NCBI RefSeq assembly: GCF_900112525.1
Contig: NZ_FOMD01000001.1
Location: forward strand, 434,001 to 498,000
DNA: 64,000 bases
Direction of reading: 5' to 3'
From: Klenkia taihuensis
GTDB taxonomy: Bacteria > Actinomycetota > Actinomycetes > Mycobacteriales > Geodermatophilaceae
Position 1 is the stretch's first letter. Every line of letters starts with the position of its first letter. The position numbers and the translations under genes were made by a program. The notes under the pieces are model-generated. The model was not told the origin of the DNA. It did not search any database and worked only from the letters and a program-made list of their open reading frames with translations. Below are positions 7,559 through 16,214 of the stretch, in pieces.

Positions 7559-9475
7559 GTGCCGCTGACCGGTCCCTGGGACCTCGCGGGGAGGACTGCG
7601 CCCTCGCGGACGCTCTTCGGCCCCCACGAGACCAACCTGGGGACCGGTCGCGGCCTCGCCGCGCGGCACGTCGCCTACTACGCGCGGCGGGCCGCCGGCG
7701 GCACCGGCGTGCTGGTCACCGAGGCCGCCTCGGTGCACCCCTCCGACCACCCCTACGAGCGCGCGCCGCTGGCCGCCGACTGCGCCGCCGGGTGGGCCGC
7801 GGTGGGCGACGCCTGCCGGCCGCACGGCACCGTGGTGCTGGCCGGGCTGACCCACACCGGCGGCCAGGGCTCGGCGTCCTGGACCCAGGCCCCGCCGTGG
7901 GGGCCGAGCAGGGTGCCCGACGTCGTCACCGGCCTGGTCCCCGTCCCGATGGGGGACGCCGAGGTCGCTGCCCTCGTCGCAGGCTTCGCGGGTGCCGCGG
8001 CCACCGCCGTCGCGGCCGGGCTGGACGGCGTCGAGGTGGACGCCGGCCCGCGCGCCCTGCTCCGCCAGTTCCTCTCCCCGCTCACCAACACCCGCGACGA
8101 CGGGTACGGCACCGACCGCGCCCGGCTGCTGCGCGAGGTGCTCGCCGCCGTCCGCGCCGCGCAGGGCCCCGACCGGGTGCTGGCGCTGCGGTTGTGCGTC
8201 GACGAGCAGGCGCCCTGGGCCGGGCTGGCACCCGAGGGCGCGGCCCCGCTGGTCGCCGAGCTCGCCCCGCTGGTCGACCTGCTCACCCTGGTCCGCGGCA
8301 GCGCGCTGGACGGCGAGGCCTACCGGCCCACCGCCCACCGCCGGCCGGGGTTCCACGTGGAACTGCTCGTCGCCGCGGGCGCCACCCCGGTCGTCGCGCA
8401 GGGCTCGGTGGTCGACCCCGCGCACGCCGAGGAGCTCCTGGCCGCCGGGTACGCGGCGGTGGAGCTGACCCGCGCGCAGATCGCCGACGCCGGGTTCGTC
8501 GCCGCCGTCCGGGCCGGCCGGGCGCCGCGGCCGTGCCTGCTGTGCAACCAGGCCTGCCAGGTGCTCGACACCCGGAACCCACCGGTCAGCTGCGTGGTCG
8601 ACCCGCGCAGCGGCCACGAGACCACCGAGCCCGACGTCGACGTCCCCGTCCCGGGCGGTCGGCCGGTGGTGGTGGCCGGGGCCGGGCCGGCCGGGCTGGA
8701 GGCGGCGCGGGTGCTCGCGCTGCGCGGCCACGACGTCGAGGTGGTGGCCCCCGCGGTCGGCGGGCTGCTGCCCGTGGTGGCGGCTGCGCCGGGACGGGAT
8801 CGATTCCACCGGTTCGGTGACTGGCTCGCCGCCGAGTGCACCCGGCTCGGCGTCCGGTTCACCGCGGGGACGACGGAGGACGCCGACGTGGTGGCCACCG
8901 GCGGGCTGCCCGGCGCGGCCGCCGTCCCCGGGGCCGTCCCCGCGGCCGACGTGCTGGCCGGCGCGGCGCTCCCGGAGGGCCCGGTGCTGGTGCACGACCC
9001 GGTCGGCGGGCCGGTGGGGGTCGGGGTCGCCGAGCTGCTCGCCGCCGGCGGCCGCGCGGTCGTGCTGGCCACGCCGGACGACGTCGTCGGCACCCGGCTC
9101 GGCCCGGCCGGCGACCTGGTGGGCGCCAACCGCCGGCTGGCCCGGGCGGGCGTGCGCCGGCTGACCGCCGTCCGGCTGGTGTCATGGGACGGCGCCGAGG
9201 CGGTCCTCGAGCCGGTGTTCGCCGCTCCCTTCCCCGCCGAGGCAGGGGAGCCCTTCCCCCACGCATCGGCTCCGTCCGTGGTGGAGGGGATCCCTCGCCC
9301 CGGCGGCGAGATCCGAGTCCCGTGCGCCGCGGTGGTCGACGCCGGGCACCGGCTCCCCGGGCGGACCCTGCCCGACACCGGCCGTGCGCGGTTCGCCGGT
9401 GACGTCGTCGCCCCGAGGACGGTGCTCGACGCCGTCCTCGAGGGCCGGCGGGCGGCGCTGGCGGTCGCCCCGTGA
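7559..9475 (+). CDS. Mycofactocin-system FadH/OYE family oxidoreductase (first copy)
   Basis: The 638-residue multidomain flavoprotein has the architecture of 2,4-dienoyl-CoA reductase: an OYE-type FMN TIM barrel (residues about 1-320, with SPLTNTRDDGYGTDRARLL), a 4Fe-4S cysteine set (PCLLCNQACQ ... SCVVD, about 322-345), and a C-terminal FAD/NAD Rossmann half starting at VVVAGAGPAGLEAARVL (about 370). Such enzymes recur in mycofactocin clusters, probably as electron-transfer partners; their exact substrate is unknown. It follows mftC by one base, the place where mftD usually lies. It is a paralogue of the gene at 19308-21176. Confidence 0.9.
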   Translation: MPLTGPWDLAGRTAPSRTLFGPHETNLGTGRGLAARHVAYYARRAAGGTGVLVTEAASVHPSDHPYERAPLAADCAAGWAAVGDACRPHGTVVLAGLTHTGGQGSASWTQAPPWGPSRVPDVVTGLVPVPMGDAEVAALVAGFAGAAATAVAAGLDGVEVDAGPRALLRQFLSPLTNTRDDGYGTDRARLLREVLAAVRAAQGPDRVLALRLCVDEQAPWAGLAPEGAAPLVAELAPLVDLLTLVRGSALDGEAYRPTAHRRPGFHVELLVAAGATPVVAQGSVVDPAHAEELLAAGYAAVELTRAQIADAGFVAAVRAGRAPRPCLLCNQACQVLDTRNPPVSCVVDPRSGHETTEPDVDVPVPGGRPVVVAGAGPAGLEAARVLALRGHDVEVVAPAVGGLLPVVAAAPGRDRFHRFGDWLAAECTRLGVRFTAGTTEDADVVATGGLPGAAAVPGAVPAADVLAGAALPEGPVLVHDPVGGPVGVGVAELLAAGGRAVVLATPDDVVGTRLGPAGDLVGANRRLARAGVRRLTAVRLVSWDGAEAVLEPVFAAPFPAEAGEPFPHASAPSVVEGIPRPGGEIRVPCAAVVDAGHRLPGRTLPDTGRARFAGDVVAPRTVLDAVLEGRRAALAVAP

Positions 9476-9603
9476 CCCCTGCCCTGGCCCACCTCCGGGT
9501 GGCCAAGCCCTGGTACCTGCGCGGCCCGGCCGCCTGGAAGCCGAGACCCGTGCGGCTCCAGGCCGCGGCCCTCCGGGGCCCTGTGCACCAGTCACAGCCG
9601 TAG
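9472..9603 (+). CDS. Possible 43-residue coupled small protein, unknown function
   Basis: A GTG at 9472 overlaps the OYE stop (GTGA) and opens a 43-residue frame ending in TAG at 9601-9603. The peptide is basic, with three tryptophan/proline-rich segments (KPWYLRG, AWKPRPVR). It otherwise fills the only gap between the OYE and SDR genes. A GC-rich stem-loop (about 9531-9564; CCTGG/CCAGG and AGCCG/CGGCT arms) lies within it, so the stretch could instead be an intercistronic hairpin that tunes mRNA stability. No Shine-Dalgarno is visible beyond coupling. I do not recognise it. Confidence 0.25.
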   Translation: MTPALAHLRVAKPWYLRGPAAWKPRPVRLQAAALRGPVHQSQP

Positions 9604-9629
9604 CGGGGGAACACCGAGAGGAACCACTG

Positions 9630-10466
9630 ATGGGCAAGCTCGAGGGCAAGGTCGCCTTCATCACCGGCGCGGCGCGCGGCCAGGGCCGCAGCCACGCCGT
9701 ACGCCTGGCGCAGGAGGGCGCCGACATCATCGCCGTCGACCACCTGCAGGACATGGCCAGCGTCGGCTACCCGCAGGCCACGCAGGCCGACATGGACGAG
9801 ACGGTCCGCCAGGTCGAGGCGCTGGACCGGCGGATCATCGCGAGCAAGGCCGACGTCCGCGACACCGCGGCGCTCGGGGCGGCGGTGGACGACGGCGTCG
9901 CGCAGCTGGGCCGGTTGGACATCGTGCTGGCCAACGCGGGGATCGCCAGCTTCGCGCCGGTCGAGGACCTCACCGACGAGATGTGGGACGAGATGGTCGG
10001 GGTGAACCTCACCGGCGTCTTCAAGACCGTGCGCGCGGCGATCCCGCACATCAGGGCCGGGGGTCGGGGCGGGGCGATCGTGCTGACCAGCTCCACGGCC
10101 GGCATCAAGGGCCTGGGCAACCTGGCGCACTACGTGGCGGCCAAGCACGGCGTCGTCGGGCTCATGAAGACCTTCGCCAACGAGTTCGCCCCGGACATGA
10201 TCCGGGTGAACTCCGTGCACCCGACCTCGGTCAACACGGACATGATCCACAACGAGTTCACGTACGGGCTCTTCCGTCCGGACAAGGCGGCGTCGGAGGT
10301 CACCCGCGAGGAGGCCGGCGAGTCGTTCAAGACCCTGAACGCGCTCCCGATCGAGTGGGTGGAGCCGGTCGACATCTCCAACGCGATCCTCTTCCTGGTC
10401 AGCGACGATGCCCGGTACGTCACCGGCGTCCAGCTGCCCGTCGACGCCGGGTCGGTGCAGAAGTGA
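9630..10466 (+). CDS. Mycofactocin-coupled SDR family oxidoreductase (first of tandem pair)
   Basis: The 278-residue short-chain dehydrogenase has the cofactor motif TGAARGQGRSHA (13-24), NAG, the catalytic Ser in TSSTAG and YVAAK. It belongs to the mycofactocin-coupled SDR subfamily (TIGR03971 type), with the long insert after VD (about 40-60). Members hold a tightly bound nicotinamide that is thought to be reoxidised by mycofactocin rather than exchanged. Substrate is probably a secondary alcohol or carveol-like compound, not determinable here. GAGAGGA lies seven bases before the ATG. It overlaps the second SDR by GTGA. Confidence 0.92.
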   Translation: MGKLEGKVAFITGAARGQGRSHAVRLAQEGADIIAVDHLQDMASVGYPQATQADMDETVRQVEALDRRIIASKADVRDTAALGAAVDDGVAQLGRLDIVLANAGIASFAPVEDLTDEMWDEMVGVNLTGVFKTVRAAIPHIRAGGRGGAIVLTSSTAGIKGLGNLAHYVAAKHGVVGLMKTFANEFAPDMIRVNSVHPTSVNTDMIHNEFTYGLFRPDKAASEVTREEAGESFKTLNALPIEWVEPVDISNAILFLVSDDARYVTGVQLPVDAGSVQK

Positions 10467-11299
10467 CGGGCCGGGTCGAGGGGAAGGTCGCCTTCATCAC
10501 CGGGGCGGCGCGCAACCAGGGCCGCAGCCATGCGCTGCGCCTGGCCCAGGAGGGCGCCGACATCATCGCCGTCGACGTCTGCGGGCCGATCGACTCGATC
10601 GGCATGTACCCGCCGGCGACCGAGGAGGACCTGGCGGAGACCGTGCGCCAGGTCGAGGCGCTGGACCGGCGGATCGTGGCCACCAAGGCCGACGTCCGCG
10701 ACGTCGCGGCCATGAAGGCGGCCGTGGACGACGGGGTCGCGCAGCTGGGCCGGCTGGACATCGTGCTCGGCAACGCCGGGGTGTTCGAGATCCAGCCCGC
10801 GCTGGAGCTCTCCGACGAGGCCTGGCGGGAGATGATCGACATCAACCTGACCGGGGTCTGGAACACCTGCAAGGTGGCCCTGCCGCACCTCGTCGAGGGC
10901 GGCCGCGGCGGCGCGATCGTGCTGACCAGCTCCACGGCCGGGCTCAAGGGGACGCCGAACACGATCCACTACACGGCGGCCAAGCACGGCGTCGTCGGTG
11001 TCATGCGCACCCTGGCCAACGAGTTCGCGCCGCACTCGATCCGGGTCAACTCGGTGCACCCGACCGGGGTGGACACGGTGATGATCCAGAACGAGAAGAC
11101 GTGGGGGCTGTTCGCCCCCGACGACCCGTCGCCCAGCCGCGAGAAGGCCGAGCCGATCTTCACCTCCACCAACGCCCTGCCCATCCCGTGGGTGGAGCCG
11201 GTGGACATCTCCAACGCGATCCTCTTCCTGGTCTCGGACGAGGCGCGGTACATCACCGGCGTGACCCTCCCGGTCGACGCCGGCTACACGGTCAAGTGA
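10463..11299 (+). CDS. Mycofactocin-coupled SDR family oxidoreductase (second of tandem pair)
   Basis: Also 278 residues and clearly a duplicate of the preceding gene: both share GKVAFITGAAR.QGRSHA, TVRQVEALDRRI, AVDDGVAQLGRLDIVL and a near-identical C-terminus (WVEPVDISNAILFLVSD.ARY.TGV). Catalytic Ser (TSSTAG) and YTAAK are intact. The substrate-binding parts differ (for example the loop after AVD), so the two probably oxidise different alcohols with mycofactocin as the electron acceptor. Starts at GTG 10463, coupled to the first copy. Confidence 0.92.
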   Translation: MTGRVEGKVAFITGAARNQGRSHALRLAQEGADIIAVDVCGPIDSIGMYPPATEEDLAETVRQVEALDRRIVATKADVRDVAAMKAAVDDGVAQLGRLDIVLGNAGVFEIQPALELSDEAWREMIDINLTGVWNTCKVALPHLVEGGRGGAIVLTSSTAGLKGTPNTIHYTAAKHGVVGVMRTLANEFAPHSIRVNSVHPTGVDTVMIQNEKTWGLFAPDDPSPSREKAEPIFTSTNALPIPWVEPVDISNAILFLVSDEARYITGVTLPVDAGYTVK

Positions 11300-11352
11300 C
11301 CCCCGGGCGGCGCGGGGGCGACCTCGCGCCGCCCCCTCACGACAGGACTCCC

Positions 11353-12303
11353 TTGGACGAGATCAACCGGACGACGTCGTCCGCGGCGGCGGACGTGCGC
11401 GCCGTGCGCGAGCGCGTCGCCACCCACCTGGTCGGCCGCGAGCGCGAGACCGACCTGCTGCTGGCCGCGGTCGCCGCCGGCCGCGACGTGCTCATCGAGG
11501 GCCCGCCGGGGACGTCGAAGTCGACGCTGCTGCGGGCGATCACCGGCGAGTGGGGCATCCCGCTGCTGTTCGTCGAGGGCAACGCCGACCTCACCCCGAC
11601 CCGGCTGGTGGGCCACCACAACCCGGCCCGGGTGCTGCGGGAGGACTACACCGCCGACAACTTCGTGGCCGGCCCGCTGGTCGAGGCGATGCGCACCGGC
11701 GGCTTCCTCTACGTCGAGGAGTTCAACCGGGCGCCCGAGGACACCCTGAACACGCTGCTCACGGCCATGGCGGAACGCTCCGTCACGGTGCCGACGATGG
11801 GCACGGTGCGCGCCGCGGACACCTTCCGCGTGGTGGCGAGCATGAACCCCTACGACGCGGTGGGCACGACCCGGATGCCGACGTCGGTGTCGGACCGGAT
11901 GTGCCGGCTGGCGGTCGGCTACCAGGACGCCGAGGCCGAGCGCGGGATCGTCGGCCGGCGGACCGGCATCGAGGCGCGCCGGCTGGTCGCCGACGCCGTG
12001 GCGCTGACCCGGGCGACGCGGGAGCGGGACGACGTCCGACAGGGCAGCAGCGTGCGCGGGGCGATCGACGTCGCGCTGGTGGCGTCGCAGCTGGCTGCGA
12101 TGCGCGGGGTCGCCGTCCCCGACACCGACGAGCTGCGCGGGCTGCCCGAGGACTACACCGCGGTGGTGTGGGACGCGATGCTGGTGGCGCTGAGCGGCCG
12201 GGTGCACCTGGACGAGATCGCCGAGCAGACACCGGAGGGCGTGCTGCGCGAGATCTGGGAGGACCACTTCCTGCTGCAGCCGGCCGCCGCCGCGCCCGGT
12301 TGA
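11353..12303 (+). CDS. MoxR-family AAA+ ATPase
   Basis: The 316-residue AAA+ ATPase has Walker A GPPGTSKST (about 49-57), Walker B LYVEEFNRAPED, sensor 1 in VVASMNPYD and an arginine-finger region. MoxR ATPases act with a VWA partner as a metalloenzyme-maturation chaperone pair (MoxR/NorQ/CoxD type), and the next gene encodes a VWA protein. The start is TTG 11353 with AGGA seven bases upstream; no ATG or GTG is better placed. It is the eighth gene in the rightward mycofactocin block, or the ninth if the possible 43-residue ORF is real. Confidence 0.88.
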   Translation: MDEINRTTSSAAADVRAVRERVATHLVGRERETDLLLAAVAAGRDVLIEGPPGTSKSTLLRAITGEWGIPLLFVEGNADLTPTRLVGHHNPARVLREDYTADNFVAGPLVEAMRTGGFLYVEEFNRAPEDTLNTLLTAMAERSVTVPTMGTVRAADTFRVVASMNPYDAVGTTRMPTSVSDRMCRLAVGYQDAEAERGIVGRRTGIEARRLVADAVALTRATRERDDVRQGSSVRGAIDVALVASQLAAMRGVAVPDTDELRGLPEDYTAVVWDAMLVALSGRVHLDEIAEQTPEGVLREIWEDHFLLQPAAAAPG

Positions 12304-12363
12304 AGGACGGTCGAGGCCGACTCGCCGGTCACCCGCCGGGACCGGCCCGGGGCGCCGCGGGGC

Positions 12364-13293
12364 ATGCGGCCGCTGCGCCGCCGTCCCAAGCAGCTCACCG
12401 AGCAGCCCGCCACCTACGAGCCCTCGCGCGGGGGCGCCGGTCTGGCGCTCTCGTCGGGTGACCGGCGGCGGCAGCGCGCGAAGGCGGTCGGCGGCGGTTC
12501 GACGCCGGGGACGACCGACGAGCCCGCCGACCTCATCCCGCTGGCGGACCTGGCGACCCTGCCGGAGGCCGACGCGGTGACCCGGGCGCGGGCCCGGCAG
12601 ATCGCCCGGCGGCTGGCCGTGCCGCGCCCGCCGCGCGACCGGCGGGCCCGGCGCGGGGTGGGGGAGCTGACCAGCGTGCGCTGGACCGGCGGCTCCGACG
12701 AGCTCGACCTGGACCGCACCGTCGACGCGCTGGCCGGCAAGCCCTGGCCCGAGGACGACGACGTGGTGGTGCGGGAGCGGCTGCGGCGGCGCCGGTCGGT
12801 GGTGCTGGTCGTGGACGTGTCCGGCTCCATGAAGGGCGAACGGCTGCGGACGGCGGCGGCCACCGTGGGGGCGCTGGCGGGGCAGCTCGGCCGCGACGCG
12901 CTCGGGGTGGTCGCCTTCTGGTCCGACGCCGCGGTGCTGGTGCCGCTGGGCGAGCCGGTCGAGCCGCTGGCCGTGCTGGACCTGCTGCTGCGGGTGCCGA
13001 CCCAGGGGCTGACCAACGTCTCGTTCGCGCTGGAGACCGCCGGCCGGCTGCTGGCCGGGGTGCCGCCGCGCGACGCCCGGGTGCTGCTGCTGTCCGACTG
13101 CGTGCACAACGCCGGCCCCGACCCCCGTCTGGTGGCCGGGCGGCTGCCGCGGCTGGACGTCCTGCTGGACACCTCGGGCGAGCAGGACGTCGACCTCGGG
13201 CGTGACCTGGCGACGGTCGGCCGGGGCCGGGTGCGGCTGGTGCGCGACCACACCGACGTCGCCCGCGCGCTGACGGCGGTGTTCGCGGAGTAG
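12364..13293 (+). CDS. VWA-domain protein, partner of the MoxR ATPase
   Basis: The 309-residue protein has a basic N-terminal third and a von Willebrand A domain with the MIDAS motif DVSGSMKGE (about 152-160), the downstream threonine in GLTNVSFAL and the LLLSDC acid. The length is close to that of CoxE-like or MoxR-associated VWA proteins, though its N-terminal region is short. With the MoxR protein it probably remodels or inserts metal into an oxidoreductase. It follows the ATPase by 60 bases and converges with the xylanase gene. ATG 12364 has only a weak RBS. Confidence 0.8.
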   Translation: MRPLRRRPKQLTEQPATYEPSRGGAGLALSSGDRRRQRAKAVGGGSTPGTTDEPADLIPLADLATLPEADAVTRARARQIARRLAVPRPPRDRRARRGVGELTSVRWTGGSDELDLDRTVDALAGKPWPEDDDVVVRERLRRRRSVVLVVDVSGSMKGERLRTAAATVGALAGQLGRDALGVVAFWSDAAVLVPLGEPVEPLAVLDLLLRVPTQGLTNVSFALETAGRLLAGVPPRDARVLLLSDCVHNAGPDPRLVAGRLPRLDVLLDTSGEQDVDLGRDLATVGRGRVRLVRDHTDVARALTAVFAE

Positions 13294-13305
13294 CGGGGTC
13301 GGCGC

Positions 13306-15030
13306 TCAGCCGCCGAGCGCCCGCCGCAGTGCCTCGAGGGCGGGCGTCGGGTGCCCGTCGTCGAACAGGAGGTCGTGGCCCTGCCGCAGGTCGCCGTCGT
13401 CGTCGACGAACCAGTCGTAGCGGTCGTCCACGCCCCAGGTGGTGTACGCGACGCAGGTGGGTGATCCCAGGCAGGTGGTCAGCACCGTCGCGTACTGCTC
13501 GGCCTGGGCGTCGGCCCCCTCGGCGTCGGTGACGTCGTTCTCGGAGATGCGGACCTGCAGTCCCGCCGCCCCGAAGGTGTCGAGCGTGGTCGCGAGGTCC
13601 TCGGCGGAGATGGCGTCCGTACCGAGGTCGTAGACGTGGGCCTGCAGGCCGACGCCGTCGACGTACCCGCCCAGCTCGTTGGTGCGGCGGACCAGGTCGA
13701 GCAGCGCGTCCTGGCGTTCGCCGGGCACGTCGGCCCCGTTCTCGTTGACGAACTGCGCGACGTCGGGGTCGGCGTCGTGCACGGCCCGGGACACGACCAC
13801 CGGGTAGTCGGGCCCGAAGGTCCGGTACCAGACGTTCTGCTGGAGGTCGGTCCCCTGGTCGACGTCGAACGGCTCGTTGACGACGTCCAGGGAGGCGAGC
13901 CGGCCCCGGAAGTGGGTCACCACGGTGGTGACGTAGCCCAGCAGCGCGTCGGCGCTGGCGGCGCGGTCCTCCGCGGAGTCGGTGGGCAGCTCCTGCATCC
14001 AGCGCGGCATGGCCTCGGTGAAGGCGATCGTGTGCCCGTGCACCGCCATGCCCCGGCTCTCCGCCACGTCGAGCAGCGCGTCGGCCTCCTCGAACGTGTA
14101 CACGCCGGGCAGGGGCGAGAGGGCCTGCGGCTTCATCGCGTTCTCCGGCGTGAGGGCGCCGAACTCCCCGATCAGCTGCTGCGCGTAGTCCGTGTCCGAG
14201 GCGAGCGGGCCGAGTGCCACCGCCGCACCGATCGGGAGGTCGGGACGGGTGCGGGCGGCGAGCGCCTGCAGCCCCTCGGGTGACGGCTCGGCCTGCTCGA
14301 ACGCCGGGCCCGCGGTGCGCAGCGAGGCCCCGTCCGGCGCGGCGGCGGTGAGCGAGGCGACCCGGAAGGTGCCCTCGTCGCTGGACAGCCCGAACCAGAG
14401 CTCGCCCGACCCGAACACCCCGCCGAGGGGCGCCGAGGCCAGCGTCTCCCCGCCGCTCGCGACCTCGAGCAGCTCCCCGGACCGGCGCACCGAGACCTCG
14501 GCTGCGGGGCCGGGGACCGTGACCTGCTGGTCGAGCACCGGGCGCGGGTCGGTCACGTCCTGCTGGGGTGCGCCGTCGAGGACGGCGATCCGCAGGTCGT
14601 CGCCGTCGAGGGTGAGCCGGATGCCCGCCGGTTCGATGCGGAACTCGTCCGCCACGACCGGCGGGCTGTCGTAGACGGCCCAGGTGGCATCGGCGGTGAC
14701 GTCGGCGAACCGCGCGCCGAGGGTGAAGTCGCCGTCGACGACCAGGTGGGTGCCGGCCAGGTCGAGCAGCGGGTTGGCCTGGCGGTCCCCGCCGTCCTGG
14801 CTGACGATGCCCAGCCCGGTCGCGGTGACCCGCAGACCGTCGCCGTCGGCGGTCACCCCCGGGACGTCGCCCCAGTCCTGCTGCAGCAGGTCGACGACGT
14901 CCCGTCCCGGCGCCGCGGCGGGCGCACTGCACCCCGCGAGGGCGAGCGCCACGGCCGACGCCAGCGGGACGAGCGCGCGGGCGTGCCCGGCTGCGCGACC
15001 CCGTGACGGGGGTCCCGCAGCGCCGAGCAC
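13306..15030 (-). CDS. Secreted lipoprotein endo-1,4-beta-xylanase (GH10) with N-terminal accessory domain
   Basis: The 574-residue protein has a type II signal peptide (lipobox LALAGC, Cys34). An N-terminal beta-rich region (about 50-230) resembles a concanavalin-like or carbohydrate-binding module. The C-terminal GH10 barrel (about 250-574) carries TPENAMKP, HGHTIAF, the acid/base Glu in DVVNEPF (E386) and a nucleophile Glu in RISENDV (E497). It would hydrolyse xylan at the cell surface. GTG 15030 gives a sensible signal peptide. It has no sugar-transport neighbours. Confidence 0.88.
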   Translation of the reverse strand: MLGAAGPPSRGRAAGHARALVPLASAVALALAGCSAPAAAPGRDVVDLLQQDWGDVPGVTADGDGLRVTATGLGIVSQDGGDRQANPLLDLAGTHLVVDGDFTLGARFADVTADATWAVYDSPPVVADEFRIEPAGIRLTLDGDDLRIAVLDGAPQQDVTDPRPVLDQQVTVPGPAAEVSVRRSGELLEVASGGETLASAPLGGVFGSGELWFGLSSDEGTFRVASLTAAAPDGASLRTAGPAFEQAEPSPEGLQALAARTRPDLPIGAAVALGPLASDTDYAQQLIGEFGALTPENAMKPQALSPLPGVYTFEEADALLDVAESRGMAVHGHTIAFTEAMPRWMQELPTDSAEDRAASADALLGYVTTVVTHFRGRLASLDVVNEPFDVDQGTDLQQNVWYRTFGPDYPVVVSRAVHDADPDVAQFVNENGADVPGERQDALLDLVRRTNELGGYVDGVGLQAHVYDLGTDAISAEDLATTLDTFGAAGLQVRISENDVTDAEGADAQAEQYATVLTTCLGSPTCVAYTTWGVDDRYDWFVDDDGDLRQGHDLLFDDGHPTPALEALRRALGG

Positions 15031-15153
15031 GCCGGCAGCCTAGGGCCTGTGCCGCGTCCGCCCGCTCCGTCACGGGGTGACGTCGGAGCCCTGTCGAGGC
15101 GGTTCGCCGGGGGGCGGGTGGACGAGGTGGGTGCTGCCGTAGGAATGTGGGGC

Positions 15154-15360
15154 ATGCGCGCACAGGTCGTTCGTCGTGAGCTGCATGAACTGGTCTTCCC
15201 ACTGGTGCTCGTCCTGGTCGGGGAGCTCGTGGTGCAGGTGTCCCGCTGGGACCGGTTCTGGGTCCTGCTCGGTGCACTCGTCGCGGGTTACCTCGTCCGG
15301 GCCGTCATCCGCACCTCAGCGCAGCGGGTCGAGCGAACGGACGGCGAACGGTCCCGGTAG
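15154..15360 (+). CDS. Small two-helix membrane protein, unknown function
   Basis: This 68-residue protein has two predicted membrane helices (about 14-27 and 34-50) and basic ends. It starts at ATG 15154 with AGGA about ten bases upstream; ATG 15145 or the upstream GTG at 15049 are possible, but the latter adds an unconvincing Arg/Pro-rich stretch. I do not recognise a family. It stands alone between a leftward xylanase gene and a degraded region. Confidence 0.5.
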   Translation: MRAQVVRRELHELVFPLVLVLVGELVVQVSRWDRFWVLLGALVAGYLVRAVIRTSAQRVERTDGERSR

Positions 15361-15472
15361 GCCCGCGGGATGTGCCGCACGACGCCCCTTCCGAGAGGTC
15401 GCATCGGACACGGCGGCGGCGTTCGAGCAGGGCCAGCCCGTCTACGTCAACGGCGAGACCGGCCACTGCGCC

Positions 15473-15865
15473 TCAGATGGTCTGCAGGCAGAGGAGCGTG
15501 TCCTCGCTGTCGGGAGCGTTGTACGGTCCCAACCAGACGGAATCGTCCACCTGCGGCTCATCGTCCTCGAGGCGGCAGAGAGCAACGGCGTTCGCCGTGG
15601 ATTCGCCGAAGGTGACGCCTGGGACGACCTTCACGATCCTGGCTTCGGCGCCATCGTCCTCGCAGTCGACGACCGTGATGCTGTCAGCTCCCGTGCCGTC
15701 ACCGGCGAGTGCCTCATCAAGTTCTTCCTGCGTGTCCACCGTCTCCAGCAGCTCGATGGGCCGGGTCGTGCAATCACCGACTTCGGCGTCCTGCGGGCCG
15801 GACGAACAACCCACCAGCGTCAAGGTCGCGCTGGCCACGACCAAGGGCAGCAACTGCAGGCGCAC
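15473..15865 (-). CDS. Small secreted lipoprotein, septum-formation-like
   Basis: The 130-residue lipoprotein starts at GTG 15865 (GTG 15871 also possible) with a signal sequence and lipobox LTLVGC (Cys20). The mature part is acidic and has a regular cysteine pattern (GDC, VVDC, LCRL, LLCL) that recalls actinobacterial septum-formation or DUF4190-associated lipoproteins, which share a GDC...V.V.C spacing. The assignment is tentative; membrane-anchored extracellular location is the firm part. Base composition here is less GC-rich than in neighbouring genes. Confidence 0.55.
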   Translation of the reverse strand: MRLQLLPLVVASATLTLVGCSSGPQDAEVGDCTTRPIELLETVDTQEELDEALAGDGTGADSITVVDCEDDGAEARIVKVVPGVTFGESTANAVALCRLEDDEPQVDDSVWLGPYNAPDSEDTLLCLQTI

Positions 15866-15878
15866 AGGCACAGGGTCG

Positions 15879-16214
15879 ATGCTAGGAGCCCTTCCCGCAG
15901 GCGTTGGCAGCCCGTCCGGCGGGGAGGACGGCACGGACGAGGAGCGGCTCACGCTGTGGATCGTCTCGTCAGCCGAGCTGGCCATCGAGCAGGCTGAGAC
16001 GGAGGCGGAGGAGTACGTGATCGGCCCGCAGGGGGTCAGCAACCTACGGTTCGCACACTCCTCTGCTCTCTCCGATGTCCCGGGCGACGGCGCAGAGACG
16101 TTCTCGCTCATGCGCGACAGCCGGCTCTCGCCCGACGACCAACCCACTACGCACCCCGGTACCGGGACCGAACGCGAGGTCAATCTGTCTTCGGACGTGC
16201 GCACGTCCCGGTAG
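15879..16214 (+). pseudogene. DUF4288-like gene fragment, probably N-terminally truncated
   Basis: Residues encoded from about 15930 to 16190 look like a real protein: EERLTLW, a helix rich in Glu/Ala, an SNLRFAHSSALSD segment and DGAETFSLMRDSRLSPDD, a pattern I associate with DUF4288 proteins. The usual N-terminal WY.VRC strand is missing. The possible ATG (15879) lies 13 bases from the divergent lipoprotein start, leaving no promoter room. I therefore treat it as a truncated remnant of up to 111 codons. The family memory should be checked by a profile search. Confidence 0.4.

Noticed and set aside
9630-11299. The two SDR genes as one duplicated by assembly error
   Set aside because: They differ across their length at both DNA and protein level, so this is an old tandem duplication.
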